Below are positions 28,060 through 37,247 of a stretch of DNA of 64,000 bases, piece by piece. The DNA comes from JABDCI01 sp964475835 (GTDB taxonomy: Bacteria > Verrucomicrobiota > Verrucomicrobiia > JABWAM01), in assembly GCA_964475835.1 (NCBI GenBank), contig CAYYYL010000007.1:1-64000 (forward strand). Reading direction: 5' to 3'. The notes beneath the pieces were generated by a model that saw only the letters and a program-made list of their open reading frames with translations, was not told where the DNA came from and did no database searches. Position numbers and translations under genes: made by a program. Position 1 is the first letter of the stretch, and the number at the start of each line of letters is the position of its first letter.

Positions 28060-28911
28060 TCACGGAATTTGGGATTTCCTGGGGGCGGGTTTCACGAGCC
28101 TGTCACAGACCTCAAGAGCGGCCTCGATGTTTTTGGGGTTTCGATGAAACCCTCCGTGATCGCCATCCGGGTCCTCCATGAAGAGATCCACCTTGCCGCC
28201 GAAACGTTCCAGCCATTCCTGCGTGTTGTGCATGGCCTCGCAACCGTCGCGTTCGGGATGATCATCCCTGCCGCCGCAATAGAGAATCCAGTGTGTTTGT
28301 TCAAATGCCTTGAAGCCGAACTTGCCGAAGGTGATGTCGCGGTAGAGGGGGTAGTCCGGGCTTGCCCCACCTGCGTTGGCGATGCATGCCCCGAAGAGGT
28401 GGGTGTTGGAACGGACATCGAGCGAGGCGATGGCATAGGTGTTTGCGGCGCCACGGCTGAAACCATGCAACACGGCGCGACCGGGGGTCACCCCCAGTTC
28501 CCTCAAGGTGGACTGGATCATGGGGTAGATTCCCTCAGGGGTATAGTAGTCGGATATCTCCTCGCCCTGGCCGAACCACCACTGAATGGCAAGGATGCCA
28601 TAGCCATGTTTTTCTGCAAACCGTTGCCACAGAAAAAATTCATCCAACGCCCAGCTTGCATGGCCGTGGAGTGTGACAATGATGGGACTGTTGGGCTTGG
28701 GAACCCAGAGCACATAGAAACTCTGTCCATCCGGTGTCGGAAAGATCTGCGCCTTGTGCTGGAGGGCGAAAGCATAACGGTCCGGGTGCGCTGCTTTCGC
28801 CTGATTGAGCAGTTTTTCGAATGGGGAGAGCGCCTGTTCCGGGGGGGGCTCGGCGCATACCGAAGCCATGCATCCCAGGATGCAGAAAAAAAGGATGAAG
28901 CTATTTTTCAT
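28060..28911 (-). CDS. Exported alpha/beta hydrolase
   Basis: A 283-residue protein starting at ATG 28911 with a signal sequence (about 1-20, FFCILGCMASVCA; the ILGC could also be a lipobox). The alpha/beta-hydrolase features are the strand 'SPIIVTLHGHASWALDEFF', the nucleophile elbow HGFSRGA (S152), and a late His ('GDHGGFHRN'). It resembles secreted esterase/poly-3-hydroxybutyrate-depolymerase-type enzymes, with the substrate unknown. It overlaps the small membrane protein gene upstream by 11 bp. Confidence 0.78.
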   Translation of the reverse strand: MKNSFILFFCILGCMASVCAEPPPEQALSPFEKLLNQAKAAHPDRYAFALQHKAQIFPTPDGQSFYVLWVPKPNSPIIVTLHGHASWALDEFFLWQRFAEKHGYGILAIQWWFGQGEEISDYYTPEGIYPMIQSTLRELGVTPGRAVLHGFSRGAANTYAIASLDVRSNTHLFGACIANAGGASPDYPLYRDITFGKFGFKAFEQTHWILYCGGRDDHPERDGCEAMHNTQEWLERFGGKVDLFMEDPDGDHGGFHRNPKNIEAALEVCDRLVKPAPRKSQIP

Positions 28912-29098
28912 GACGATCCTCGCGTTTCTTCCAAATGCCCATGCGAACACTCTGGATGATCACAAAAATCCAGCCGAGCAGGAAGACGGGAAGAAAATAC
29001 CATAAATGGAAGGATGCGAGAAGCAGGATGATGAAGAGCATGCTGAGAGTGAAACAGCCTCCCACCACAAAATTCTCCTTGAATTGACGACTGGGCAT
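28901..29098 (-). CDS. Small two-helix membrane protein
   Basis: A 65-residue protein with two hydrophobic segments (about 11-30 and 33-50) and a basic tail (WKKREDRHEK). No family is recognised. It is supported mainly by its position: 19 bp after the glycosyltransferase gene and overlapping the start of the hydrolase gene by 11 bp, consistent with translational coupling. Confidence 0.6.
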   Translation of the reverse strand: MPSRQFKENFVVGGCFTLSMLFIILLLASFHLWYFLPVFLLGWIFVIIQSVRMGIWKKREDRHEK

Positions 29099-29117
29099 AG
29101 GGGGATGCGCGATGGAG

Positions 29118-30311
29118 TTACAGGCCGAGTGTTTTCAGCATCTTGCCCACGACTTTTTCAGCCGCAAAAAATTCTTCGGCAATCTGACGTGCGCGTTGCG
29201 CATGCTTGTCGTAGTCAAAGGCGATGGCATCGACCGCCTGGATGATGTCATGGATGTTTTGGAAGGTAAAAAGACCTTCACCGGTGGGGATGAATTTTCC
29301 GAAGAGTGTGTCCTGTGTGATGACGGGTTTGCCGGCTGCGAGATAGCACGCGCTGCGATCGCTGAACCAGCCGGTCTTGAGACGGATGTATTGATCCTTT
29401 GCCGCAGTCCATTCGATATCGCTTTCCTGAATGTACTGGATGTAGGAATCGAAATCACAGGAAAGAGGATGGGGATTGGTGGTCCGCCAGCCTTGTCGTG
29501 CAAAAAGATCTTTCGAAGCGGGATCGCGACTCATATCGGTCGCAAGTTCCCACACACAGTCCGTTTTTCCGACGGCACGTGGAGTGTCGCAGAATTTCAG
29601 GAACTCGAAGGTTTTCGACCAGTAGTAGATCTGGTTTTTCCAAACGATGTCCTTCCCCTTGGTCTCCCAGTTGGCGATGCTGGTGATACGAGTTTCCCGG
29701 CGCCTGGCTTTCGAGGAGGGTGCACCCCAGAAATCGAGAACGACGGGCTGTCGAGTGGCATGCCAAGTGAATTCTCCCGTGGGCAGAGGGCATCCGGGCT
29801 GACCGATGTTTTCCCCGAAGGTAAAGTGGGCGTGATGCTGTTTGAGGTACTGGATCGTGTCCTCGATCTTTTTATCGAGCTTGATCTGTTCGACTCCGGG
29901 ATCACTTTCGATATAGACGAGGCAGCGGGATTTCAACACCTCGTCATGCAGTTCCTGGGCGCCGCAGATGTTGAAAGTTGCCTCCGATTCGGCGAATGCA
30001 CTTGCGATCTGACATTCGGTGAGATCCCCGAATACGGACATGGGGTCGGTGAAACGCGCCCGGTACGCCCATTGAAAACCAAATCGTTTGGCCAGTTTGC
30101 CGGTGATGGCGGCCACCTTGGCAATCACGGCCTCCCCGCTTTCAAACGATTCAGGATCGTAGGGAATGCGGGCGGTGTCCTCGATGTAGATGGGATCGTA
30201 GCCCAGTCGCTTCAAGCCGACGATGTAGTGCAGGTGCTGCCAGACCACTCCCGCGATGGGACAGGTGGTCATGAATCCCGTCACCACAATGCGTTTTTTC
30301 ATCGAGGGCAT
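29118..30311 (-). CDS. Glycosyltransferase-like protein
   Basis: A 397-residue protein (394 if the second ATG at 30302 is used). The N-terminus 'KRIVVTGFMTTCPIAGVVW' and the C-terminal 'ACYLAAGKPVITQDTLFGKF...GEGLFTF' have GT-B (GT4-like) character, with the C-terminal sugar-nucleotide region 'KPVITQDT...TGEGLFTFQNIHDIIQAV'. The donor and acceptor are unknown. Located next to an RmlA-like enzyme and an acetyltransferase, it may act on a cell-surface glycan or on a secondary metabolite. Confidence 0.72.
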   Translation of the reverse strand: MPSMKKRIVVTGFMTTCPIAGVVWQHLHYIVGLKRLGYDPIYIEDTARIPYDPESFESGEAVIAKVAAITGKLAKRFGFQWAYRARFTDPMSVFGDLTECQIASAFAESEATFNICGAQELHDEVLKSRCLVYIESDPGVEQIKLDKKIEDTIQYLKQHHAHFTFGENIGQPGCPLPTGEFTWHATRQPVVLDFWGAPSSKARRRETRITSIANWETKGKDIVWKNQIYYWSKTFEFLKFCDTPRAVGKTDCVWELATDMSRDPASKDLFARQGWRTTNPHPLSCDFDSYIQYIQESDIEWTAAKDQYIRLKTGWFSDRSACYLAAGKPVITQDTLFGKFIPTGEGLFTFQNIHDIIQAVDAIAFDYDKHAQRARQIAEEFFAAEKVVGKMLKTLGL

Positions 30312-30359
30312 TTAGACATGCCGATCGGAGCTGGGCAAGTCCCTTGCGCGGGAAGCGGA

Positions 30360-31037
30360 TCAGAATTCGAAGGCGAGATTGACCACGGACTGGGGTTTTG
30401 CGGAGAACGTCTGGGTTTTCTGCGGCCGCGTCCCGACCCAGCCTGGCGGAAGATCGATGGAACAGATGGCGGCATAGTCCCCGGGTTCGAGGCTGATCCA
30501 GAAATTGCCCGTCAAGGGATCCGCCACAGTCTGTGCCACTTTGGTTTGGGGCGCACCGCTTCGGAAAAATTCAACCAGCACGCGACGTGATTGCTTCCCC
30601 ACCGAAGGGGACGGATCTCCGGATTTGAAGAAAACATTTCCAAGCACACTCACGACGGAGTGGGTTTCGCGGGCGCGGGTGTCGGCAAGGAGCGCCGCGC
30701 TTTGCCGGGCCTGTTCGGTCTGACTGCGAAGAAGGTCCAGCTCCGCCTTGAGTTTGCTCTCGGCGGGTGTCAGGCATCGTTCCAGTCCGGAGATCCTCGT
30801 CTTGGCGACCACGAGGGTCCCGTCGACAATCACGTCAAAGGATGCCCAATCTTTTTCGAGGTCGGTGATCACGATCTTCATTCCCCGTTTCAATGCCGGT
30901 GCGGAATCAAGACCGATAAATGTGGGCGATTCCTGGATGGCCTGGGCGGTACAGCCGATTTCCAAGGCGGGGCTTTCGGGTTCGATCCCGAGGACAGGTG
31001 AGAGCAGAAGACCGAGAATCAGGGGTTGAAGGTGCAT
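30360..31037 (-). CDS. Exported protein of unknown function
   Basis: A 225-residue protein with a signal peptide (about 1-17 from ATG 31037; MHLQPLILGLLLSPVLG). It has an N-terminal beta-rich region, a central helix with heptad character (about 95-130, 'ESKLKAELDLLRSQTEQARQ'), and a C-terminal beta domain ('RRVLVEFFRSGAPQTK...PGDYAAICSIDLPPGW'). I do not recognise the family. It is probably periplasmic and could self-associate through the coiled coil. Confidence 0.65.
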   Translation of the reverse strand: MHLQPLILGLLLSPVLGIEPESPALEIGCTAQAIQESPTFIGLDSAPALKRGMKIVITDLEKDWASFDVIVDGTLVVAKTRISGLERCLTPAESKLKAELDLLRSQTEQARQSAALLADTRARETHSVVSVLGNVFFKSGDPSPSVGKQSRRVLVEFFRSGAPQTKVAQTVADPLTGNFWISLEPGDYAAICSIDLPPGWVGTRPQKTQTFSAKPQSVVNLAFEF

Positions 31038-31217
31038 AATGAGGGCTTTTGGATTGGACGCTTGAAAGCCCTGTTCCATTCAACAAACTGGAAGGCGTTC
31101 TCAAATAGCCCGCGCCTTGGTTTTCCTTTTGGGGGAGCAAACAAAACACCTGCATTGTTGATTGTCTCCTTCTTCGCGCTTTCGCTTGAAGCTTTATCCA
31201 TTCTGCGAATGGAGACT

Positions 31218-31796
31218 TCAGATCTTTTTGACGATCTGGGATGGATTTCCTGCGACGACCACATTGGGTGGCACGTCCCGCGTCACCACGGCTCCGGCGC
31301 CGATCACGGAATTTTCGCCGATCGTCACGCCCTTCAAAATCACCGCGCCCATGCCGATCCAGACGTTGTCGCCGATGCGAATGGGTTTGGTGGGGATGGG
31401 GGGACGCTCAGCCTTCGTATAGGGATTGAGCACAAGGGCATCCTGTTTGCGCTGGACGGGATCGAGCGGATGGAAATCGGAGTCGGCAATCCCGACATTC
31501 CATGAAATGAGACAATAGTTTCCAATGGTGACCTCATCTTCGCACATGATGAGGGCGCCATTGAGCAGCGTGTAGTCGCCGATGGTACAGCGACCGTTTC
31601 CCTTCACGGCGAAGGAGCATCCGGCGTAGACGGAGCAATATTCGCCGAATTTCACAGCTGGTTTTTGCTTCGACGTGCAGAAGCGGAAGACCTGCGCCGT
31701 CTCGAGCCAGAAGCCGTCGCCGAACTCCACATTGGGCGGGACTTCGCCATTGTACCAGTCGTGTTCGACGCGGCGGTTGAGGACATTGGTGGGCAT
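31218..31796 (-). CDS. Hexapeptide-repeat acetyltransferase
   Basis: A 192-residue left-handed beta-helix protein: hexapeptide-type repeats run from about residue 50 ('FGEYCSVYAGCSFAVKGNG') to the C-terminus ('IRIGDNVWIGMGAVILKGVT', 'IGENSVIGAGAVVTRDVPPN'). The loop with 'DSDFHPLDP' (H of the family's catalytic position) fits O-acetyltransferases of the maltose/galactoside/WbbJ group. The acceptor is probably a sugar; neighbouring glycan genes support a surface-polysaccharide role. Confidence 0.88.
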   Translation of the reverse strand: MPTNVLNRRVEHDWYNGEVPPNVEFGDGFWLETAQVFRFCTSKQKPAVKFGEYCSVYAGCSFAVKGNGRCTIGDYTLLNGALIMCEDEVTIGNYCLISWNVGIADSDFHPLDPVQRKQDALVLNPYTKAERPPIPTKPIRIGDNVWIGMGAVILKGVTIGENSVIGAGAVVTRDVPPNVVVAGNPSQIVKKI

Positions 31797-31897
31797 GGAT
31801 TCGAGAATATCAGATCACGCAGTCCCGGCAAGGTTGGAGAAAAACGTGTGGGCGATGCATTTCGCGCAGCAGAATTTTTGAGAGACGCTCTGTGTGG

Positions 31898-32704
31898 CTA
31901 CGAACGATCCCAATAAAGTCGTTTTCCTAAATAGACAATGATCAGAACCAGAGTCATGCCAAAGGCGAAATTTTCGTGAAACAGGAAGTGCCGGGCGCCG
32001 CTGAGAACAAGCAGCGTAAGAAGCAGGAGAATCGTCAGGAGAAAGTGTCCTCTGAGGAAAATAAGCGATGTGGTGTAGTTCTGCGAAAAGCTTCCCAGAC
32101 AGCAAAAAAGACTCACCAAGGGAACACTCAGATAAATTATCAAAATATGACGCCAGTCCTGATGGATATAAGTTTCAATGGCCTGAAAATGGGGAAGTTC
32201 CGGATAAATAATGGGGTTTTTGTACAAAATCCCGCGGCGACCGTAAGAAATTCCGCTCCTCGGTATCAAAATGCAAGAAACCCATAAAATCCCATGGAAA
32301 AAGGGAATGAGCAGTCGCTTCAATTTTTCTTCCAACTCCAAGGTGTCTGCTTCCCAGAAAGCCTTCGAATCAAAGGCTCGTTTATCTGTTCGTTCCGGAA
32401 CGAAAGATTGAAGGCTATTTGCTGCGAACCATAATATTTGGCAGGGGAAGCATGCTTGGACAGTACAATTTTCACTTGTGCCAGTGAAGGCAGGCCGCAT
32501 GGGATGATGACAGGATGGACACGTTTTAGAGGAAACTTCAATGCTGCTGGTCGCGTTTTGCCAGAATGCGTTCGCCACTTTGGGATCAGCCCATTTTCGA
32601 AATTGAGCGAGATTAATTGCCTGTCCCTTGCATCGGATACAATGCCAAAAGGTATGATTCTCGTCTTTCATGACCAAAGACGCTCCGCAATCCGGACAGT
32701 CCAT
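31898..32704 (-). CDS. Zinc-ribbon membrane protein
   Basis: Starting at ATG 32704 (GAAGG 10 nt upstream; ATGs at 32722 and 32731 are alternatives), this protein of about 268 residues opens with a zf-TFIIB-like ribbon ('MDCPDCGASLVMKDEN', 'WHCIRCKG'). A second Cys pair follows ('TCPSCHHPM', 'CFPCQILWF'), then three or four membrane helices in the C-terminal half. I do not recognise a specific family. It begins 45 bp after the ABC exporter stop and may be co-transcribed with it. Confidence 0.7.
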   Translation of the reverse strand: MDCPDCGASLVMKDENHTFWHCIRCKGQAINLAQFRKWADPKVANAFWQNATSSIEVSSKTCPSCHHPMRPAFTGTSENCTVQACFPCQILWFAANSLQSFVPERTDKRAFDSKAFWEADTLELEEKLKRLLIPFFHGILWVSCILIPRSGISYGRRGILYKNPIIYPELPHFQAIETYIHQDWRHILIIYLSVPLVSLFCCLGSFSQNYTTSLIFLRGHFLLTILLLLTLLVLSGARHFLFHENFAFGMTLVLIIVYLGKRLYWDRS

Positions 32705-32748
32705 GAGGAGAGGGCCTTCCATAAAAGTCATTAAATCAAAGAGCCTAT

Positions 32749-34512
32749 CTATGTCCTTGTTTGGGAATGATAAAGTTTTGAGTAAGCGCCGCCCTGTTTC
32801 AGCAGTTCGGGACCCGTGCCATGCTCGGCGAGGACGCCGTTTTCCAGCACGAAAATTTGATCGCAATCGTGAATGGTGGTGATGCGATGGGTGACGATGA
32901 TGGTGGTGCGTCCCTTCATCAATTCACGCAGGGTGTCCATGATGGAGACCTCTGTTTGCGGATCGAGGGCGGAGGTGGGTTCATCGAGGAGGAGGATGGG
33001 CGCGTTCTTCAAAAACGCGCGGGCGATGCCGATGCGCTGGCGTTGTCCGACGGAAAGGCGGATGCCGCGTTCGCCGACTTCGGTGGCATAGCCCTTCGCA
33101 GTCTCCTTCACGAACTCGTCTACCCGTGCGGCGATGGCGGCTTTTTCGATTTCCGCATCCGTGGCGCCGAGTTTTCCATAACCGATGTTGTCGCGGATGG
33201 TACCTGCGAGCAGCATGGTGTCCTGGAGCACGATCCCGATCTGTTCGCGGAGGGATTTTTTCTTCAGGCTCCGCAGATCTGTTCCATCGAGGGAAACGGC
33301 GCCCTGGGATGGATCATAAAACCGGGGAATCAAACTCAGGAGGGTGGTTTTCCCAGCGCCTGTGGCGCCGACGAAGGCGATGCGCTGGCCGGGGGTGATG
33401 CGCAGGGAGACATCCTTCAGGATGAGGCGGGAGTCATCGTAGCCAAAGGCCACGCTCTTGAATTCAACCACACCGCCGACATGTTTCACGGTGGTGGCTC
33501 CCGGCTGATCGGGCACATCCTCTTTGGTGTCCAGAATCTCAAATACCCGTTGTGCGCCGGCTGCTGCGCCTTCGAGGGCGAAGGAAGTGTAGGTGAGCGA
33601 CTGAAGCGGTTGGTAGAGCATCGCGAGATAGGCGACGAAGACGGTGAGATCTCCGAGCTGGATGGTGCCGGCGATGACGTGACGCGCGGCGAAATAGATC
33701 ATGGCGGAGGTGCTGACGCCCATGAGGGAACCGATGACAAGCGCGGAGCTGAGCTGGGTCATGGTGAGTTTGAGATTGGCGCTTAGACTGCGGTGGGCCT
33801 GCTGTTGGAATCGATCGAGCTCGTAGTCTTCCCGGCCAAAGGCATGAACGATCCGGATGGCGTTGAGTCCCTCCTGGGTGCGGGTGGTGAGTTCGCTTTC
33901 ACTTTCGGAGATTGAAGTGGATTCCCGACGGATCCGGTCGGCATAGTGATGAATGGAATAGAAAAGAAGGGGGCCGATGGTGATGGCGAGCAGAGTGAGC
34001 TGCCAGTTCATGCGGAACATGATCACCGCGGTCCCCACAAGGGTGATCACAGCCGTAAAAATGGGGGAGACTCCGCGATTGAGGATGGTTTGAATGGCCT
34101 GGGCATCGTAGCTGACGCGAAACATGGAGTCGCCGGAGCTCCGGGTGTCGTGAAACTTGAGGGAAAGACGTTGAAGGTGTGCAAAGAGATCACATCGGAT
34201 GCGAACGAGCGCCTTGAGTCCTATTTGGACAAGCATGTAGCTATTGATCAGGCTGAAAAGTCCACTCAGTAGATGCAGTCCCACCAGGGCCAGGCAAAGT
34301 GTAAGCAGGAAATGGAGATTGTGGTATGAGGCTGTGTCGCCGTTGGGAGTGAGGATGGAATCGATGATGAATTTGAACGGCCACGGCTTGAGCAGGTCGG
34401 CACCGATATTCAGAAGCACGAAGACAAGGGCAAATAGAATACTCCCCTTATACGGAGCATAAGTGCGCAGCGTTCTGCGATAGACTGACCAGCGGGAAGT
34501 CGTTTGTGCCAT
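32749..34512 (-). CDS. ABC exporter, fused membrane and ATPase domains
   Basis: A 587-residue half-transporter. The N-terminal membrane domain has six helices (about 25-310). The ATPase has Walker A 'FVGATGAGKTTLLSLI', the signature 'LSVGQRQRIGIARAF', Walker B 'PILLLDEPTSALD' and the H-loop 'IIVTHRITTI'. Such MsbA-like type I exporters work as homodimers to flip lipids or export small molecules. The substrate cannot be predicted. ATG 34512 gives the usual cytoplasmic N-terminus; a longer frame to 34593 is less likely. Confidence 0.92.
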   Translation of the reverse strand: MAQTTSRWSVYRRTLRTYAPYKGSILFALVFVLLNIGADLLKPWPFKFIIDSILTPNGDTASYHNLHFLLTLCLALVGLHLLSGLFSLINSYMLVQIGLKALVRIRCDLFAHLQRLSLKFHDTRSSGDSMFRVSYDAQAIQTILNRGVSPIFTAVITLVGTAVIMFRMNWQLTLLAITIGPLLFYSIHHYADRIRRESTSISESESELTTRTQEGLNAIRIVHAFGREDYELDRFQQQAHRSLSANLKLTMTQLSSALVIGSLMGVSTSAMIYFAARHVIAGTIQLGDLTVFVAYLAMLYQPLQSLTYTSFALEGAAAGAQRVFEILDTKEDVPDQPGATTVKHVGGVVEFKSVAFGYDDSRLILKDVSLRITPGQRIAFVGATGAGKTTLLSLIPRFYDPSQGAVSLDGTDLRSLKKKSLREQIGIVLQDTMLLAGTIRDNIGYGKLGATDAEIEKAAIAARVDEFVKETAKGYATEVGERGIRLSVGQRQRIGIARAFLKNAPILLLDEPTSALDPQTEVSIMDTLRELMKGRTTIIVTHRITTIHDCDQIFVLENGVLAEHGTGPELLKQGGAYSKLYHSQTRT

Positions 34513-34590
34513 GGGAAACTGTTTTAGAGTAAAGGGGTTTTGAGACGAGTTCGAGTGAAAATCGGATCGAAAGCAATTTGCCCATGCTAT

Positions 34591-34613
34591 CATCCTTCGC
34601 TTCGCTCAGGATG
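34591..34613 (-). repeat. CATCCT(G/C)AGCGAAGCG dispersed repeat, inverted copy
   Basis: Reads CATCCTTCGCTTCGCTCAGG on the plus strand. It lies between the ABC exporter gene and the divergent aldehyde dehydrogenase gene. Confidence 0.65.
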
Positions 34614-34693
34614 ACAGATCATGCTTTGCTCTTTAAATCTGTGTGAATCTGCGTCAATCTGCGGTTTCTTCTGATTCTGCACAGAATGAATTT

Positions 34694-36115
34694 ATGAGTG
34701 ACATCCAACCGCTGCTTCTTGGAGGAGAATGGACGACAGGTGACGATGTTCAGGAGGTCCGGGCTCCCTACAAAAATGCGCTGATCGGGCGCGTGGCGCG
34801 AGCCGGTGAAAAACAATCGGCCCTGGCCGTGCAGAAGGCGGTGGAGGCATTTCGCACGTTTGGGAAAACCCCGGTTCATGTGCGGCGGGGAATTCTTTTG
34901 CGTGTCGCCGCGTTGATTGGGGAGCGTCACGACCAATTGGTGGATCTTCTTTCGCGCGAAGCAGGCAAGCCGGTGATGTTTTCGTCGGCGGAGGTGAAGC
35001 GGATGAAGGTGACGTTCGAACTGGCCGCCGCGGAGCTGACGCGTTTTGGCGGCGAGGTGCTACCTGTTGATTTTGACGAACGCGCCGAGAATTGTGAATG
35101 TATGGTCCGGCGGTTTCCGATCGGGGTGGTGGCGGCGATTGTGCCTTACAACTGGCCCTTCAATCTGGCGGCGCACAAAATTGCGCCCGCGTTGGCTGTC
35201 GGGAATACCCTGGTGATCAAGCCTGCGACGGCGACACCCCTATCAACGCTGACGCTCGGCCGGATTCTCATGGATGCGGGCGTTCCCCCCGGGGTGGTTT
35301 CCATTCTTCCGTGCGCCTCCTCGATTGCGCAGAAATGGGTGGAGGATCCACGTGTGGCGATGGTCTCCTTCACCGGATCCCCTGCGGTGGGATGGCATCT
35401 GAAGGCGATTTCGGGAAGGAAAAAAGTGGCGCTTGAGCTGGGTGGAAATGCGGCGCTGGTGGTGCATGAGGATGCCGATCTGGAACGAGCGGTGCAGCGC
35501 ACCGTGATCGGAGGCTTCGGTTATGCAGGCCAGGTTTGCATCTCCGTGCAACGCGTGTTTGCGCATGAAGCGATTTACAAAAAATTTTCTGCGATGCTTG
35601 CCGAGGCGACGAAGCAATGTCCCTTTGGCGATCCGATGGATCCCAAGGTGGTATGCGGTCCCCTGATCGACGAAAACAACGCAAAACGTATTCATCAGTG
35701 GATCGACGAGGCTGTGAAAGACGGTGCGCGTGTGCTGGCGGGAGGCAAACTCGAGGGAAATCTGCTCAGTCCCACGCTGATCGACCTGGTGAAGCCTTCG
35801 ATGAAGGTGTGCGCCCAGGAGGTGTTCGGCCCGGTGGTGACGCTTGAATCGTACAAGGATTGGAAGGACGCCCTGCGACGGGTGAATGATTCCACATTCG
35901 GGCTACAGGCAGGCGTGTTTACGCGGGATGCAGACCGCATTCATCAGGCCTTTCGCGAGTTGGAAGTGGGCGGAGTAATCGCAAATGATTTTCCGACCAT
36001 GCGGGTCGACAACTTTCCCTATGGCGGCGTGAAGGACTCCGGTTTCGGCCGCGAGGGGGTGCGCTATGCGATGGAGGAGATGACGGAGTTGAAGACTCTT
36101 TTTACGCGTTACTAG
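34694..36115 (+). CDS. Aldehyde dehydrogenase (NAD(P)-dependent)
   Basis: A 473-residue aldehyde dehydrogenase from ATG 34694. Landmarks: 'IVPYNWPFNLAAHKIAPALA' and 'VIKPATATPLSTL', the glycine motif 'SFTGSPAVGW', the general base E in 'LELGGNAA' and the catalytic Cys in 'AGQVCISVQRVF'. The sequence around the Cys (QVCISVQR) resembles lactaldehyde/phosphonoacetaldehyde-type subgroups. Substrate unknown; a RhaEW-like aldolase gene about 19 kb away makes lactaldehyde one possibility, but this is only a guess. Confidence 0.9.
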   Translation: MSDIQPLLLGGEWTTGDDVQEVRAPYKNALIGRVARAGEKQSALAVQKAVEAFRTFGKTPVHVRRGILLRVAALIGERHDQLVDLLSREAGKPVMFSSAEVKRMKVTFELAAAELTRFGGEVLPVDFDERAENCECMVRRFPIGVVAAIVPYNWPFNLAAHKIAPALAVGNTLVIKPATATPLSTLTLGRILMDAGVPPGVVSILPCASSIAQKWVEDPRVAMVSFTGSPAVGWHLKAISGRKKVALELGGNAALVVHEDADLERAVQRTVIGGFGYAGQVCISVQRVFAHEAIYKKFSAMLAEATKQCPFGDPMDPKVVCGPLIDENNAKRIHQWIDEAVKDGARVLAGGKLEGNLLSPTLIDLVKPSMKVCAQEVFGPVVTLESYKDWKDALRRVNDSTFGLQAGVFTRDADRIHQAFRELEVGGVIANDFPTMRVDNFPYGGVKDSGFGREGVRYAMEEMTELKTLFTRY

Positions 36116-36153
36116 CAGGATGGTTAAATCCGGGTGCAAGTTGCGTCTCACCC

Positions 36154-36588
36154 CTACATCTCATCCTTTTCCTGCCAGCCGGTGACTTTTCCGTTTTCGA
36201 AGTTCACTTCGAAGGCGTCCCTCACTCTTAGCAGATCCACCCGGTCGTATTCCTGGTAAACAATCCGGGTGCCGTCCGCGGTGCGACCGGAAACGTTGCG
36301 CCAGACGGGCACCTCCTCGGAGCGGAGGTGGGTGTAAATCCATGTCTCCAGCTTCACCCCTTTTTTCAAGCCATGCAAGGTACGGGCGGGCCGGCCTAGA
36401 GCAAAGTAAACAGCATCGGTGTTCATCCCTTCCATCACCTCGCCGTGGGAGGCTGCCTCCTGGAATTTTTTCGGCAGGGATGCATATGCGTCGGGACGCT
36501 CCTTGATGCGTGCCTGCGGCGAGGCGCAGCCGGCGAGGAAAAGGGCCAGAGCCGCTCCAAGGAGCGGAAGGAGCACAGAGCGTGTCAT
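36154..36588 (-). CDS. Small lipoprotein of unknown function
   Basis: A 144-residue protein with a type II signal: MTRSVLLPLLGAALALFLAG followed by Cys in the lipobox LAGC (about residue 21). The mature part is a small alpha/beta domain with 'VMEGMNTDAVYFALGRPART', reminiscent of the SmpA/OmlA (BamE-like) fold, in which a short 'G(M/L)...V...LG.P' motif begins. It is probably anchored to the outer or inner membrane. I cannot assign a function. Confidence 0.75.
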   Translation of the reverse strand: MTRSVLLPLLGAALALFLAGCASPQARIKERPDAYASLPKKFQEAASHGEVMEGMNTDAVYFALGRPARTLHGLKKGVKLETWIYTHLRSEEVPVWRNVSGRTADGTRIVYQEYDRVDLLRVRDAFEVNFENGKVTGWQEKDEM

Positions 36589-36629
36589 CCTCCCAATGTA
36601 GCAGGAATCGACTGCTTGTAAATTGGTGC

Positions 36630-36654
36630 GGCGACGACGGAGCACCGCCCTCCG
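36630..36654 (-). repeat. REP-like hairpin, copy A5 (inverted)
   Basis: On the minus strand: GGAG foot, arm GGCGGTG, loop CTCCGT, arm CGTCGCC (two mismatched pairs). It lies 60 bp before copy A6. Confidence 0.7.
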
Positions 36655-36713
36655 GCTACATTTGTAATTCGTGTCCAACCTTAGCTTCTTGTCTTTGAGA
36701 GGAATCATCTGTT

Positions 36714-36738
36714 CGGAGGGCGGCGCTTCGTCGCCGCC
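36714..36738 (+). repeat. REP-like hairpin, copy A6 (forward, RAYT left)
   Basis: GGAG foot (36715-36718), arm GGCGGCG, loop CTTCGT, arm CGCCGCC, a perfect 7-bp stem. It ends 16 bp before the RAYT start codon, so it could act in the transposase leader. Confidence 0.88.
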
Positions 36739-36754
36739 TTTCAGAGTTTACAAA

Positions 36755-37246
36755 ATGGACGGTTCTCATTCAAAAGAAGGGGTGCTCAAGCAGAGGCGAA
36801 TCCCCATCCATTTGCCGGTTTCACAGAATCTAGCCCGCCCTGCGCTCATCTTTGTCACCATCTGCACCTCGAAACGCAGAAAAATTCTCGCTCATCCTGA
36901 AATGGCACATCTTTGCACCACTGCCTGGAAAGCTTCCAAAGGCTGGCTTGTAGGTCGATATGTGATCATGCCCGACCATGTTCATTTTTTTGTTTCTCCT
37001 GATGTTCATGGTGAGCATCCGCTGAACAAATGGGTGCAATTTTGGAAGTCGTTGGTTTCACTTCGTGCGCCGAAGGCGATTGAACGGCCTTTGTGGCAGC
37101 CGAGTTTTTGGGATCGTGAATTGAGGTGGGAGGAGAGTTACGCTCAGAAGTGGGAATATGTCCGAAACAACCCAGTACGACATGCATTGGTGGCCGACGC
37201 GACAAGTTGGCCGTACCAAGGTGAACTGAATCTTTTTCAATGGTAA
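36755..37246 (+). CDS. REP-associated tyrosine transposase (RAYT)
   Basis: A 163-residue Y1-type HUH nuclease of the IS200/IS605-like superfamily. It has the HUH motif in 'VIMPDHVHFFVSP' and the catalytic-tyrosine helix 'KWEYVRNNPVRHALV', typical of RAYT (TnpA-REP) proteins. These single-strand nucleases recognise a short tetranucleotide at the foot of REP hairpins. ATG 36755 is chosen because the longer frame to 36671 would read through the left REP hairpin. The gene is bracketed by REP copies in opposite orientation (A6, 16 bp upstream; A7, 1 bp after the stop), which supports function on these repeats. There is no TnpB partner. Confidence 0.9.
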   Translation: MDGSHSKEGVLKQRRIPIHLPVSQNLARPALIFVTICTSKRRKILAHPEMAHLCTTAWKASKGWLVGRYVIMPDHVHFFVSPDVHGEHPLNKWVQFWKSLVSLRAPKAIERPLWQPSFWDRELRWEESYAQKWEYVRNNPVRHALVADATSWPYQGELNLFQW

Positions 37247-37247
37247 A

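Noticed and set aside
29112..30590. A 492-codon open frame opposite the glycosyltransferase
   Set aside because: It has no start signal and no domain; the minus-strand protein matches a GT-B layout.
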